Below are positions 7,912 through 15,490 of a stretch of DNA of 64,000 bases, one piece after another. The position numbers were made by a program, and so were the translations under genes. The notes under the pieces are model-generated. The model worked only from the letters and a program-made list of their open reading frames with translations, did no database searches and had not been told where the DNA came from. Origin of the DNA: Betaproteobacteria bacterium TMED82 (GTDB taxonomy: Bacteria; Pseudomonadota; Gammaproteobacteria; Burkholderiales; Burkholderiaceae_A); assembly GCA_002170395.1 (NCBI GenBank), contig NHEJ01000004.1, positions 124,001 through 188,000 on the forward strand, given 5' to 3'. Each line of letters opens with the position of its first letter. The stretch's first letter is position 1.

Positions 7912-9756
7912 ATGTGTGGAATTTTTGCAGGTGTTAACGAAAATAATATAATTCCAAAAATCATTAGCGGTTTGAAAAAGCTCGAATATCGAGGATACGA
8001 TTCATCTGGTATAGCGTGGATAAAATCAAATATAGTTAAAAGAGATAGATCGGTAGGTAGAGTAAAAGAATTAGAGAAATTACTTGGAGCTGTATCTTCC
8101 AATATCGCTATCGGACATACTCGTTGGGCGACACATGGTGAGGTGAATAAAAAAAATGCTCATCCACACATGTCAAAAACAAAAGATTTATCAGTCTGTA
8201 TCGTGCACAACGGGATCGTAGAAAATTATTTGGATTTAAAAAAAGACCTACTCAAAGAAGGTTATAAATTTCACTCAGATACGGATACAGAAGTAGTCGC
8301 TCATCAGTTACACTTTGAAAGAAGAATTGCAGCCTCTCTTCCAATAGCTATAAATGCTTTAAGTAAAAAGTTAATTGGAGCATATGCATTAGTAGCGCTT
8401 AGTGATTTAGATTCAAACACTATTTGTGGTATTAAAAAAGGGGTGCCTTTAATCGTTGGGGGACCTGATATATTCAATGGTAATTTTTTTCTATCATCAG
8501 ACTTATCTGGTCTCATTACTTACTGTAAAAAGGTGGTTTTCCTAGATGACGAAGAAATTGTTGAGATTTCTCTGAATGAAGCTAAATTTTTTAATTCGAG
8601 AGGAATTAGGTTTAGGAAAAGAACAAATAAATTAAGCGTAAAACAAAATGAAAGTAATCTTGGACCATATACTCATTTCATGCAAAAAGAAATACATGAA
8701 CAGCCAGGCGCAGTCGCTGCGACATTGGAAACGATTGTATCGGCAAACTCACTCACACCAAATTTATTTGGACCATATGCCGCAAAATATTTTGAAAAAG
8801 TAAACTCTGTAACAGTCGTAGCCTGCGGAACAAGTTACCACGCAGGACTAGTTGCAAAATATTGGATTGAGGAGATAGCAGGACTACCCGTATCAGTTGA
8901 AATAGCGAGTGAATTCAGGTACCGGAAGAGTGTGATTTTACCTGATACTCTTTTTGTTGCTGTCTCTCAATCGGGTGAAACGGCTGATACCTTAGCTGCA
9001 GTTTATCTAGCAAAGACGCTAAAACTTTCGAGAACTTTAGCAATATGCAATGTTTCTGAGTCAACGCTAATTCGTGAATGTAAGATGTTTTTTCTTACTC
9101 GCGCTGGTCAAGAAATTGGTGTTGCTTCCACCAAAGCCTTCACAACGCAATTGGCAGCTTTGTTTGTACTTACGCTAGTACTTGCAAAAAGTAAAAATTT
9201 ATTAGATGGAAATAAAGAGCGAAACTTTCTTAATGAATTGAGGCATCTACCCAGCGCTTTAGCTGCAATTATTGCTGCTGAAAAGGATTTCAAAAAATGG
9301 ACAAAGTTTTTTAAGAAAAAGAAAAATGTCCTATTCTTAGGTAGAGGAATTCATAGTCCGATTGCGATGGAAGGAGCATTAAAGCTTAAAGAGATAAGCT
9401 ATATACATGCGGAAGCTTATGCAGCAGGGGAATTAAAACATGGCCCGTTGGCTCTCATTGATAAAGAGATGCCAATTATTGCTGTCGCTCCAAATGATGA
9501 GTTAGTAAATAAATTAAAAAATAATTTAGAAGAAGTGCGTGCAAGAGGGGGGAAATTATTTGTAATTGCTGATCTAGGTTCAGGGATCGATGAAAATAAA
9601 AATATCAAAGTTATTACTCTTGGTGACCATGTAGGGCACTTATCGCCTATACTTCACGTTATTCCACTTCAAATTCTTGCATATCATATAGCAGTATCGA
9701 GGGGTAACGATGTTGATCAGCCAAGAAATTTAGCAAAGAGTGTTACTGTAGAGTAG
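7912..9756 (+). CDS. glmS: Glutamine--fructose-6-phosphate aminotransferase (isomerizing)
   Basis: Makes glucosamine-6-phosphate from fructose-6-phosphate and glutamine, the entry to UDP-GlcNAc. It starts MCGIF, with Cys2 as the glutaminase nucleophile, followed by LEYRGYDSSGIAW. Two SIS sugar-isomerase domains follow (CGTSYHAG, SQSGETADT, TKAFTTQLA, AEAYAAGELKHGPLAL). It ends in the conserved DQPRNLAKSVTVE. Length 614 is normal. Its last codons and the bases just after the stop form the 18-bp sequence repeated at 14110-14127, so the accessory island begins exactly here. The coding frame is intact despite the insertion. Confidence 0.97.
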   Translation: MCGIFAGVNENNIIPKIISGLKKLEYRGYDSSGIAWIKSNIVKRDRSVGRVKELEKLLGAVSSNIAIGHTRWATHGEVNKKNAHPHMSKTKDLSVCIVHNGIVENYLDLKKDLLKEGYKFHSDTDTEVVAHQLHFERRIAASLPIAINALSKKLIGAYALVALSDLDSNTICGIKKGVPLIVGGPDIFNGNFFLSSDLSGLITYCKKVVFLDDEEIVEISLNEAKFFNSRGIRFRKRTNKLSVKQNESNLGPYTHFMQKEIHEQPGAVAATLETIVSANSLTPNLFGPYAAKYFEKVNSVTVVACGTSYHAGLVAKYWIEEIAGLPVSVEIASEFRYRKSVILPDTLFVAVSQSGETADTLAAVYLAKTLKLSRTLAICNVSESTLIRECKMFFLTRAGQEIGVASTKAFTTQLAALFVLTLVLAKSKNLLDGNKERNFLNELRHLPSALAAIIAAEKDFKKWTKFFKKKKNVLFLGRGIHSPIAMEGALKLKEISYIHAEAYAAGELKHGPLALIDKEMPIIAVAPNDELVNKLKNNLEEVRARGGKLFVIADLGSGIDENKNIKVITLGDHVGHLSPILHVIPLQILAYHIAVSRGNDVDQPRNLAKSVTVE

Positions 9757-9762
9757 ATAAAG
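9745..9762 (+). repeat. Left copy of glmS-tail direct repeat (putative attL)
   Basis: ACTGTAGAGTAGATAAAG covers the last three sense codons and the stop of glmS plus six bases. An identical 18-mer occurs at 14110-14127, where no glmS gene precedes it. A degenerate third copy lies near 14808-14822. The pattern fits a site-specific insertion at the 3' end of glmS with duplication of the target core. Confidence 0.7.
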
Positions 9763-9775
9763 GTGTCTACTTTTC
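9759..9775 (+). repeat. Left terminal inverted repeat of the glmS island
   Basis: AAAGGTGTCTACTTTTC, immediately after the glmS stop, is the inverse complement (one extra T) of GAAAGTAGACACCTTT at 14082-14097. Together they bracket the restriction-modification island and look like element ends or recombinase-binding arms. Confidence 0.65.
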
Positions 9776-9788
9776 AAAAAAAATTAGT

Positions 9789-10097
9789 TTGAAATTTGTA
9801 GCAAGAGTTGAAACTAACAATCTTCTGTATCAAAAAGAAATTTCACAAAGACACATATTGTTATACAGAATTATAAAACATTTTAACGAAGAATTAAACA
9901 TTGGGCATAGAACAATTTGTTCAATTTTGAACAAACACGGAATAAGAACTCATCACGGAAAAAAGTGGAGTAAATCGGGCAGTTCATCATACAGCGTGAT
10001 TAAAAGAATGAACGAAAGAGAAGATAGAATAAAAAACGTGCGAAAGAAAAAGTTCGGAATACAAGTGAGCGATTTTGAGATAGTATTTAGCAATTGA
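9789..10097 (+). CDS. Small basic protein with serine-recombinase-like DNA-binding motif
   Basis: A 102-residue ORF with a TTG start, directly inside the left end of the island. The middle (GHRTICSILNKHGIRTHHGKKWS) resembles the winged 'Recombinase' region found after the catalytic domain in large serine recombinases (pattern IA..LN..GI.T..GK.W). No resolvase catalytic domain is present, so on its own it cannot be a recombinase. It could be an excision/directionality factor, a regulator of the island, or the remnant of a longer protein. The frame is open upstream through the glmS tail, so the true start is uncertain. Family assignment is from pattern recognition only. Confidence 0.5.
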   Translation: MKFVARVETNNLLYQKEISQRHILLYRIIKHFNEELNIGHRTICSILNKHGIRTHHGKKWSKSGSSSYSVIKRMNEREDRIKNVRKKKFGIQVSDFEIVFSN

Positions 10098-10236
10098 TAA
10101 GAAGATGTGATGTTCCTCGAAGCAAATAATCAGAGATGAATAACTGTTACTCATTCATCTGTAGTTGGGACTTTCGGACTGTTAATAAGCTAAGGTGAAG
10201 ATAAGATAAGAACTAATATTGATTTAAGTTGAAATT
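10098..10236 (+). promoter_or_regulatory. Intergenic segment with inverted repeat before methyltransferase
   Basis: A 139-nt gap between the small DNA-binding-like ORF and the first methyltransferase. It contains GATGAAT and ATTCATC as a 7-bp inverted repeat (10135-10159, 11-nt spacer). This could be an operator or a transcript hairpin controlling the methyltransferase genes; there is no T-run that would make it an obvious terminator. The function is inferred. Confidence 0.3.
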
Positions 10237-11256
10237 ATGAGATTTATAGGTTCTAAAAGATTGCTTCTTAAGAATATAGAGTATGTAATAAGTCAAAATA
10301 TTACAGAACATGAAAAATTAAATACTTTTTGTGATATTTTCTCAGGAACAACTATTGTTTCTCAATATTTTAAAAATAAATATAAAATAATCTCTAATGA
10401 TCTTTTATATTTTTCTTATTGTCTTCAAAAATCCTATGTAGAATTAAATCAAAAACCCAATTTTAAAAATTTAGATATGAGTTTGGAAGTAGAGGAATAT
10501 CTGAATAATCTTAGTTTTACACAAAAAGGTTTTATATTTAAAAATTATTCCCCGGGTGGAAAGGAAGATAGGAAATACTTATCAAAAGAAAATGCAACTA
10601 TTATCGATGGTTTAAGGGTTTGTTTTGAAAATTGGTTAAGCAAGAAGAAGATTAGTGATCTTGAATACTTTTATTTGGTGTCCTTAGTAATTGAAGCAAC
10701 TCCCTTTGTATCCAATATAGCAGGAACTTATGGCGCATATTTGAAGACATGGGACAAGAGAAGTTTTAAAAAAATTGAATTAAACCCCTTGAATATTATT
10801 GATAATAAAAAAAACAACAAAAGTTACAATGAAGATTGTAATAAGTTAATTAAAAAAATTGAGGGAGATATACTATATTTGGACCCGCCTTATAATAGCA
10901 GGCAATATTTGCCAAACTATCATTTGCTAGAAACAATTGCAAAATATGACGACCCAGTTATTAAAGGCAAAACTGGTATTAGAGAGTATAAAAATCAGAA
11001 ATCTGAATTTTACAACAAGTCTTTTGCTGAAGATGCTTTGGAAAGTCTGATTGAAAATGCAAAATTTAAATATATTGTTTTAAGTTATAACTCAGAAGGA
11101 ATTATCCCTGAAGCAAAATTAGAAAGATTAATGAGAAAATATTCAAAGAATGTTTTTAATAAATACAAAATTAATTATAGAAGATATAAGAAAGATAGAA
11201 AAACGAGTGATAAAGAAAAACTTTATGAACTCATTCATATAATAGACAAAGAATAA
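10237..11256 (+). CDS. D12-class DNA adenine N6-methyltransferase
   Basis: Methylates adenine in a specific DNA sequence, as part of a restriction-modification locus. N-terminal FIGSKRLLL is the Y/F-x-G-x-K motif of D12-class enzymes. FCDIFSGTTIVSQYF is the SAM-binding motif I. DPPYNSRQY is catalytic motif IV, followed by YHLLETIAKYDDP, seen in type II adenine methylases. The 339 residues are intact, starting ATG 10237. The stop is one base from the start of the second methyltransferase (AATAATGA context), so they form an operon. Very A-rich codon use and a lysine/asparagine-rich product fit its place on an island. The recognition sequence cannot be predicted. Confidence 0.88.
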   Translation: MRFIGSKRLLLKNIEYVISQNITEHEKLNTFCDIFSGTTIVSQYFKNKYKIISNDLLYFSYCLQKSYVELNQKPNFKNLDMSLEVEEYLNNLSFTQKGFIFKNYSPGGKEDRKYLSKENATIIDGLRVCFENWLSKKKISDLEYFYLVSLVIEATPFVSNIAGTYGAYLKTWDKRSFKKIELNPLNIIDNKKNNKSYNEDCNKLIKKIEGDILYLDPPYNSRQYLPNYHLLETIAKYDDPVIKGKTGIREYKNQKSEFYNKSFAEDALESLIENAKFKYIVLSYNSEGIIPEAKLERLMRKYSKNVFNKYKINYRRYKKDRKTSDKEKLYELIHIIDKE

Positions 11257-12383
11257 TGAACTTAATTGATAAAAAAAAACTTTGGGAAGTGTTAGAAGCA
11301 AAATTATCAAATAATGATATTGATGAAGTAAGTAATGAAATTCTTAGAAAAGTTAATGAACTAAAAAAGAGGAAAAAGAATAAAAAAAGAAGAGAACAAT
11401 TAGATCTACTTGCAAAGAAATATGATTTAAATATTCTTAGTAATGAACAAATTATCAAAATACCCAAGTGGATTAAAAAGGATTTGAAGAGTTGTAAAGT
11501 AGTAAGTAATTCGAAGAAAGTAATTTTAACTAAAAATGGGCAAAAATATCACCTTGATAACAAGTTAAATGATTTAGCAGGAAACGAGTGGAGTTATTTT
11601 TTAAGGTCTGTAATTAACACAAGGTATTTAACTTCTGGCGAAGAAGGATATGCACATCATATAAGAAAGATACATCCTTCACCAAAACCGCCACAATTGA
11701 TGAGAGATATAATTAAATTTTTTACTAAAGAAAATGAATATATTTTAGATTATTTTATGGGTGTTGGCGGAACATTGCTTGGAGCATCATTGTCGAGCAG
11801 AAATGCTTTAGGAATAGATTTAAGTTCTAAGTTTATTAGTGCGTATAAAAAAGCAAATAAGGAATTAAAGCTCAAAGAACAAACTACAATAAAAGGTGAT
11901 TGTATAGAAATACTTAAAAACAAAAGGTATATTGAGGACTATTTAAATAATAAAAAATTCTCATTAATTGCACTAGACCCTCCATACGGAGACATGATGA
12001 ATAGAGAGAAAACTGGAGAAACAATAAAAAAAGGGCAGTCAAAAGATGCAACACCATTTACAAAAAATAAAAAAGATCTTGGGAACATGAATTGGTTAGA
12101 ATTTAGAGAGAAATTCATTGAAACAATCAAGTATTCAATGCCTTACTTAAAGGACAAGGGACACTATGTTGTCTTTATTAAAGATCTACAACCAAAAAAA
12201 GGTAAAACTAATTTATTACATTCAGATCTGATTGAAGAAATTAATAAAATTGAATGTTTAAATTATATTGGTATGAAAATTTGGGCAGATGAGTCTATTA
12301 ATTTATATCCCTATGGATATCCTCATAGTTTTGTTTCTAATCAAATCCATCAATATATAATGTTTTTTAGAAAGAAAAGTTAA
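11256..12383 (+). CDS. Second site-specific DNA methyltransferase (DPPY type)
   Basis: 375-residue DNA methyltransferase. Motif I is DYFMGVGGTLLGAS with GIDLSSKF downstream, and motif IV is LDPPYGDMM about 60 residues later. The HPSPKPPQLMRDII segment just before motif I is common in N6-adenine and N4-cytosine methylases. Having two methyltransferases beside one endonuclease suggests an asymmetric (type IIS-like) recognition sequence, each enzyme modifying one strand. That is inference. The gene is intact and coupled to the upstream adenine methylase. It converges on the broken endonuclease gene. Confidence 0.82.
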   Translation: MNLIDKKKLWEVLEAKLSNNDIDEVSNEILRKVNELKKRKKNKKRREQLDLLAKKYDLNILSNEQIIKIPKWIKKDLKSCKVVSNSKKVILTKNGQKYHLDNKLNDLAGNEWSYFLRSVINTRYLTSGEEGYAHHIRKIHPSPKPPQLMRDIIKFFTKENEYILDYFMGVGGTLLGASLSSRNALGIDLSSKFISAYKKANKELKLKEQTTIKGDCIEILKNKRYIEDYLNNKKFSLIALDPPYGDMMNREKTGETIKKGQSKDATPFTKNKKDLGNMNWLEFREKFIETIKYSMPYLKDKGHYVVFIKDLQPKKGKTNLLHSDLIEEINKIECLNYIGMKIWADESINLYPYGYPHSFVSNQIHQYIMFFRKKS

Positions 12384-12417
12384 CTCTATTTTTAATAGAT
12401 TAAATTGTTTTCTTTAT

Positions 12418-13729
12418 CTATTTGAAATCTATTTTATCAATGTTAGTCTTTTCTCCACCATTTATAACTAAACTTCTTTTATATTTATATTCTGGATAAT
12501 GCTTACTTAGAAATTTTTTTTCAAATAGATCAAAATGTTTTATTTCATCTAAACCTTTATAAATTGCATTAAATTTTTTACCTTCGAATTGATAAATTAC
12601 TTTATTTTTATCATCTCTCATTACTAGATCTGGGATCTTACCCCCATCTGCTGAAAATTTTTTGTCAATTTTAATTTCATGATTATATTTATTATAAAAA
12701 TAACTTTTTTCACAACCTCCATGATTGTCGAATATTGTAACTAAGTTATTATTCTCAAAATAATGAAAAAGTATGGTTGCGACTTTCTCTTTATTTGTTT
12801 CAAATCCCCAATAATCAAAATTAAACTTTGAATTTGGTAATTTGCAATTGTCTAACTCAAATTTTATAAAATTTGCAAGATTAACAAATTTGTTTATACC
12901 AATTCTATCTTGTAGAACTTGGTAATTGATGACAATGATTTTTTTAGTCCAGCCTAAACCTCTTATTACCTTTGCAATTAAAGGTATTTGACCCATATTA
13001 GGATCGTGGCCAATCCTACCTGTATAGTTTTTGTTGTTATTATTTGGATTTGCTAAAAGTGCTGAGATTTTAATCGCATTTTTTTCTTTTAAAATTCTAA
13101 TTGGTGTATCGTTTTTTCTAGTATTAGTATCTGCTATTTGATATTTTATTTTTATAAATTCGTCTAATGATTGGAATTTCTTGAAATTTGAGCTATTTTT
13201 TCCCCAAAACTCAATTCCACACTCAAGATGATATAGGGATCTATTAATAAAATTTACAGATTGATGATCTTCGTCTGCTTGTTTGTGAGAAGAAACCTTA
13301 CAGGTTTAGTTAATGCCTTATATTTTTGAATATAATAATTTAGGGTATTAAATTTACTTGACCTTTGCCCCATTGCAGTATTACGGGAGTCATATGAGTT
13401 AGTTTTAGTCTCCTCTATCGCAAAAATACAATTTTTTAAAATCTGTTCAGGACAAGGTTCATCTTTTTGAAGAAAAACTAAAAAATCGACAAAACTAGAT
13501 TTGCTAGATATCAATTTAATATAAATATTTTTAATTTGATGTGAATTTACATCTGAGATTTGAAAGATATGTAGAAATTTATTGTTCTCAATTATTGGAT
13601 TAATTTTGAAATATTAATAACAATATTTAGGTTTTTATTATAACTTGATTCCTCTATGATTTTTTTAATTACTTTCTTTTTGGGTCTTTCCTCAATTAGA
13701 ATCCATAGATTATTATCAATGTTTTTCAT
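12418..13729 (-). pseudogene. Restriction endonuclease gene broken by two frameshifts
   Basis: Reading the minus strand from ATG 13729 gives MKNIDNNLWILIEERPKKK and onward until a stop near 13595. The sequence continues in a second frame as KINPIIENNKFLHIFQ and on through the track ORF 13514-13254. Near 13290-13310 it shifts again to SSHKQADEDHQSVNFIN and continues without a stop through the track ORF 12996-12418. Joined, this is about 437 residues. The second part has IFAIEETKTNSYDSRNT and the third has GGKIPDLV followed by IYQFEGKK, both PD-(D/E)XK-like. Convergent placement beside two methyltransferases supports a type II endonuclease. The breaks are not in long homopolymers, so real decay is more likely than sequencing error, but both remain possible. 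Confidence 0.75.
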
Positions 13730-14068
13730 AAAATAAATATAGCAAGTTCTTTAATATATTAAAACCGAAATTTTATTTTTTTCTATTATTAAAATGTTAA
13801 TCGCCGGATTTTTTTTGCACCATCTGTATTTGTTATAGTTAACAAAACAAATGGGGTTATTCACATATTAAAGAATTGTGGAATATCTAAATGGAAAAAA
13901 ATTGCTTTAGGTTTTGGGTTTAGTCAAGTCTATACATTACCTCTTTTTGGAGGTATTTTGTTTCTATTTAGACCTACTTCTTTTTGTTATCAAAATTGGT
14001 AAGAGTAAAGGTATAACTGTTAAACTAGGCAGAAGTGTGAAAAAAAAACTTTTGGGAAGTCAGATAAG
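13730..14068 (+). other. AT-rich stretch before the island's right end, no clear gene
   Basis: About 340 bases between the broken endonuclease and the right-end repeat. A plus-strand frame (about 13790-14000) reads hydrophobic sequence such as GVIHILKNCGISKW and a Phe/Leu-rich tail. It has no start codon or recognisable family and may be a gene remnant. The track ORF at 13914 runs through the repeat sequence and is probably not a gene. Confidence 0.4.
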
Positions 14069-14112
14069 GTCTCAGTTTAATGAAAGTAGACACCTTTACA
14101 CACTCAATGACT
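14069..14112 (+). repeat. Right-end repeat copy 1 (44 bp)
   Basis: A 44-bp block beginning GTCTCAGTTTAATGAAAGTA and ending CTCAATGACT. It aligns without gaps to 14767-14810 with 39 of 44 identical bases by hand count. It contains the right terminal inverted repeat (14082-14097) and runs into the second copy of the glmS tail. I interpret it as the conserved right end of the first island unit. Confidence 0.7.
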
Positions 14113-14127
14113 GTAGAGTAGATAAAG
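14110..14127 (+). repeat. Right copy of glmS-tail direct repeat (putative attR)
   Basis: ACTGTAGAGTAGATAAAG, identical to 9745-9762 and including the codons for the last three GlmS residues and the stop, but with unrelated sequence before it. It is followed by TTTCTACT, resembling the GTGTCTACT that follows the left copy. This suggests that a second unit's left end abuts it. Confidence 0.7.
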
Positions 14128-14274
14128 TTTCTACTAAACCCTATAAAAAAAATTATTTGTCAAAAAAAAATTTGAGGGTAATAGAGAGTGATTGAATGAG
14201 AAAAAATTGGTGATGATTTGTGAATTATCTTAATACTTCAAAATAAAAAAAAATTTACAAAAAGAAATATTGCT

Positions 14275-14652
14275 AGTGCAAAGAGTCAAGAAATAAAATC
14301 TATCACTCTCCTTTTGCTTAAAGCATTGGGTTCACTTTGAAAAAATAAATTATCATTAGAGTATAACTAAAAACCTTTTTCCCAGATTACTATATTAAAA
14401 TTGACGGGCCAAGGATAATTATCGAAGTTGAAAGAGGTCAACTACTCAGAATAATGGTGCGCTCAAAAATCTGTGGAAAGAAAATATTTGAGATAAAGCA
14501 AATGGCTTTATTTTATTTTTTACAGTAATCTTAGTGCAAAAAAATACGGAATTGTTAAAGAAAGACCTATCGAATAGTCTGTAAATCAACTTTCAACTTT
14601 TTTCGAAACAGAGGATCATACAGACGTTAAAAAACTAATAATAATTGGTTAG
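14275..14652 (+). pseudogene. Remnant of a PD-(D/E)XK nuclease-like gene (EVERG family)
   Basis: Coding sequence is recognisable across four reading-frame segments. First comes SAKSQEIKSITLLLLKALGSL, ending in a stop. Then PDYYIKIDGPRIIIEVERG (14382-14438). Then STTQNNGALKNLWKENI, an in-frame TGA and DKANGFILFF (14438-14584). Then NQLSTFFETEDHTDVKKLIIIG with a stop at 14650. The order PD, IEVERG, NN, LWK, hydrophobic strand is a PD-(D/E)XK nuclease layout I recall from small bacterial nuclease-like proteins. At least three frame changes and internal stops make it inactive. It is the only recognisable cargo between the two right-end repeats. Confidence 0.6.
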
Positions 14653-14766
14653 TTGTACTTTATGAGAAAAACACTTTGCAACAAGATATTTAAAACGGGC
14701 AAGATTGAAACTTAACCTGTTATGATAAGTAAAATAATAAGAAAAAGTTTATGTAACTCAAGTAGA

Positions 14767-14810
14767 GTCTCAGTTGAATGGAAGTGGATACCTTTACACA
14801 CTCTATGACT
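14767..14810 (+). repeat. Right-end repeat copy 2 (44 bp, diverged)
   Basis: Second copy of the block at 14069-14112, with five substitutions and no gaps by eye. It is followed by TATCGAATAAG, a degraded version of the glmS-tail core, and TTCTATT, echoing TTCTACT after copy 1. It marks the right end of an older, decayed insertion stacked beside the first. Confidence 0.65.
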
Positions 14811-14938
14811 ATCGAATAAGTTGTTGCTTCTATTCAATAAAAATACCGTTTAAACCTACAAAACAAGTATTTCTGAAGGGCTGTAGTGCTGATCTTGCTA
14901 AATTTATCGGTTCAAATGTATTTAAGTGAATTTTTGAA

Positions 14939-15214
14939 ATGTCCATCTTAATCAAAAAACGAAATGATGATGTTTTCGAGGTCACTGTAGTAGACACCAT
15001 CACCACCACACATGCGGTGACGGTTACAAACATGAGTCTCACTGACCTTACTAAAAATAATATTACTAAAGCAGAATTGTTGGACTTTTCTTTCAAATTC
15101 CTTCTAGATAGAGAACCAAATACCTCAATTTTATCTTCGTTCGATATCAATGTAATATCGGAGTACTTCTCTGATTACAAAGATGAAGTAAGGCGATGGT
15201 GTAATGAGAGTTAG
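14939..15214 (+). CDS. Small conserved hypothetical protein
   Basis: 91 residues starting at ATG 14939. The sequence has a beta-rich N-terminal half (VFEVTVVDTITTTHAVTVTNMS) and an alpha-rich C-terminal half (KAELLDFSFKFLLDREPNTSILSSFDINVISEYF). It reads like a real, soluble, compact protein and resembles small conserved proteins of marine bacteria that I cannot name or assign a function to. It overlaps the following zinc-ribbon pseudogene by 11 bases, so the two were probably an operon. The opposite-strand ORF 14830-15150 is a shadow. Confidence 0.65.
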   Translation: MSILIKKRNDDVFEVTVVDTITTTHAVTVTNMSLTDLTKNNITKAELLDFSFKFLLDREPNTSILSSFDINVISEYFSDYKDEVRRWCNES

Positions 15215-15393
15215 AACCAAAGAATGCCATATGTGTAATCACTCAAAGGAGGTGCTATATCGATGTAGATACCGAGATGTGAAGCGATTGGGTGTTTTTC
15301 TGTGGGAAGTGTCTGACGGACGTTAAATCGAGTTATGAAGGAACGTATCAATACGGTGGAACTTGGAAGAGTAAAAAGAAGAAACCTCTCTAA
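15204..15393 (+). pseudogene. Small zinc-ribbon-like protein gene with a one-base frameshift
   Basis: ATG 15204 opens MRVRTKECHMCNHSKEVLYRCRYRDVKR. Removing one T near 15280 joins this to WVFFCGKCLTDVKSSYEGTYQYGG and a lysine-rich tail ending at the TAA at 15391. The combined product of about 62 residues has two CxxC pairs (CHMC and CGKC), typical of a small zinc ribbon. In the actual frame the protein stops early after LWEVSDGR. The preceding 91-residue ORF overlaps its start. This could be true decay or a single sequencing error. Confidence 0.6.
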
Positions 15394-15490
15394 CTTGATC
15401 TTTTAGAACCAGAGTTGATTATAGAAGTATCTGCTTCAATAGCTTTGCACTCACCAATGTCGGTTCGATTAATTTGTTCGCCCAATTCTA

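Noticed and set aside
9745-9775. Classic Tn7 insertion
   Set aside because: No TnsABCDE genes, no Tn7-type terminal TGTGGGCGG, and the repeat is 18 bp rather than 5 bp. Only the insertion location is shared.
13914-14195. 93-residue plus-strand ORF from the track
   Set aside because: It runs through the right-end repeat and the glmS-tail copy in a frame with no family likeness; more likely chance openness in AT-rich sequence, or a trace of the broken left-end ORF.
14830-15150. 106-residue minus-strand ORF
   Set aside because: It is antisense to the coding-like 91-residue protein and has no recognisable features.
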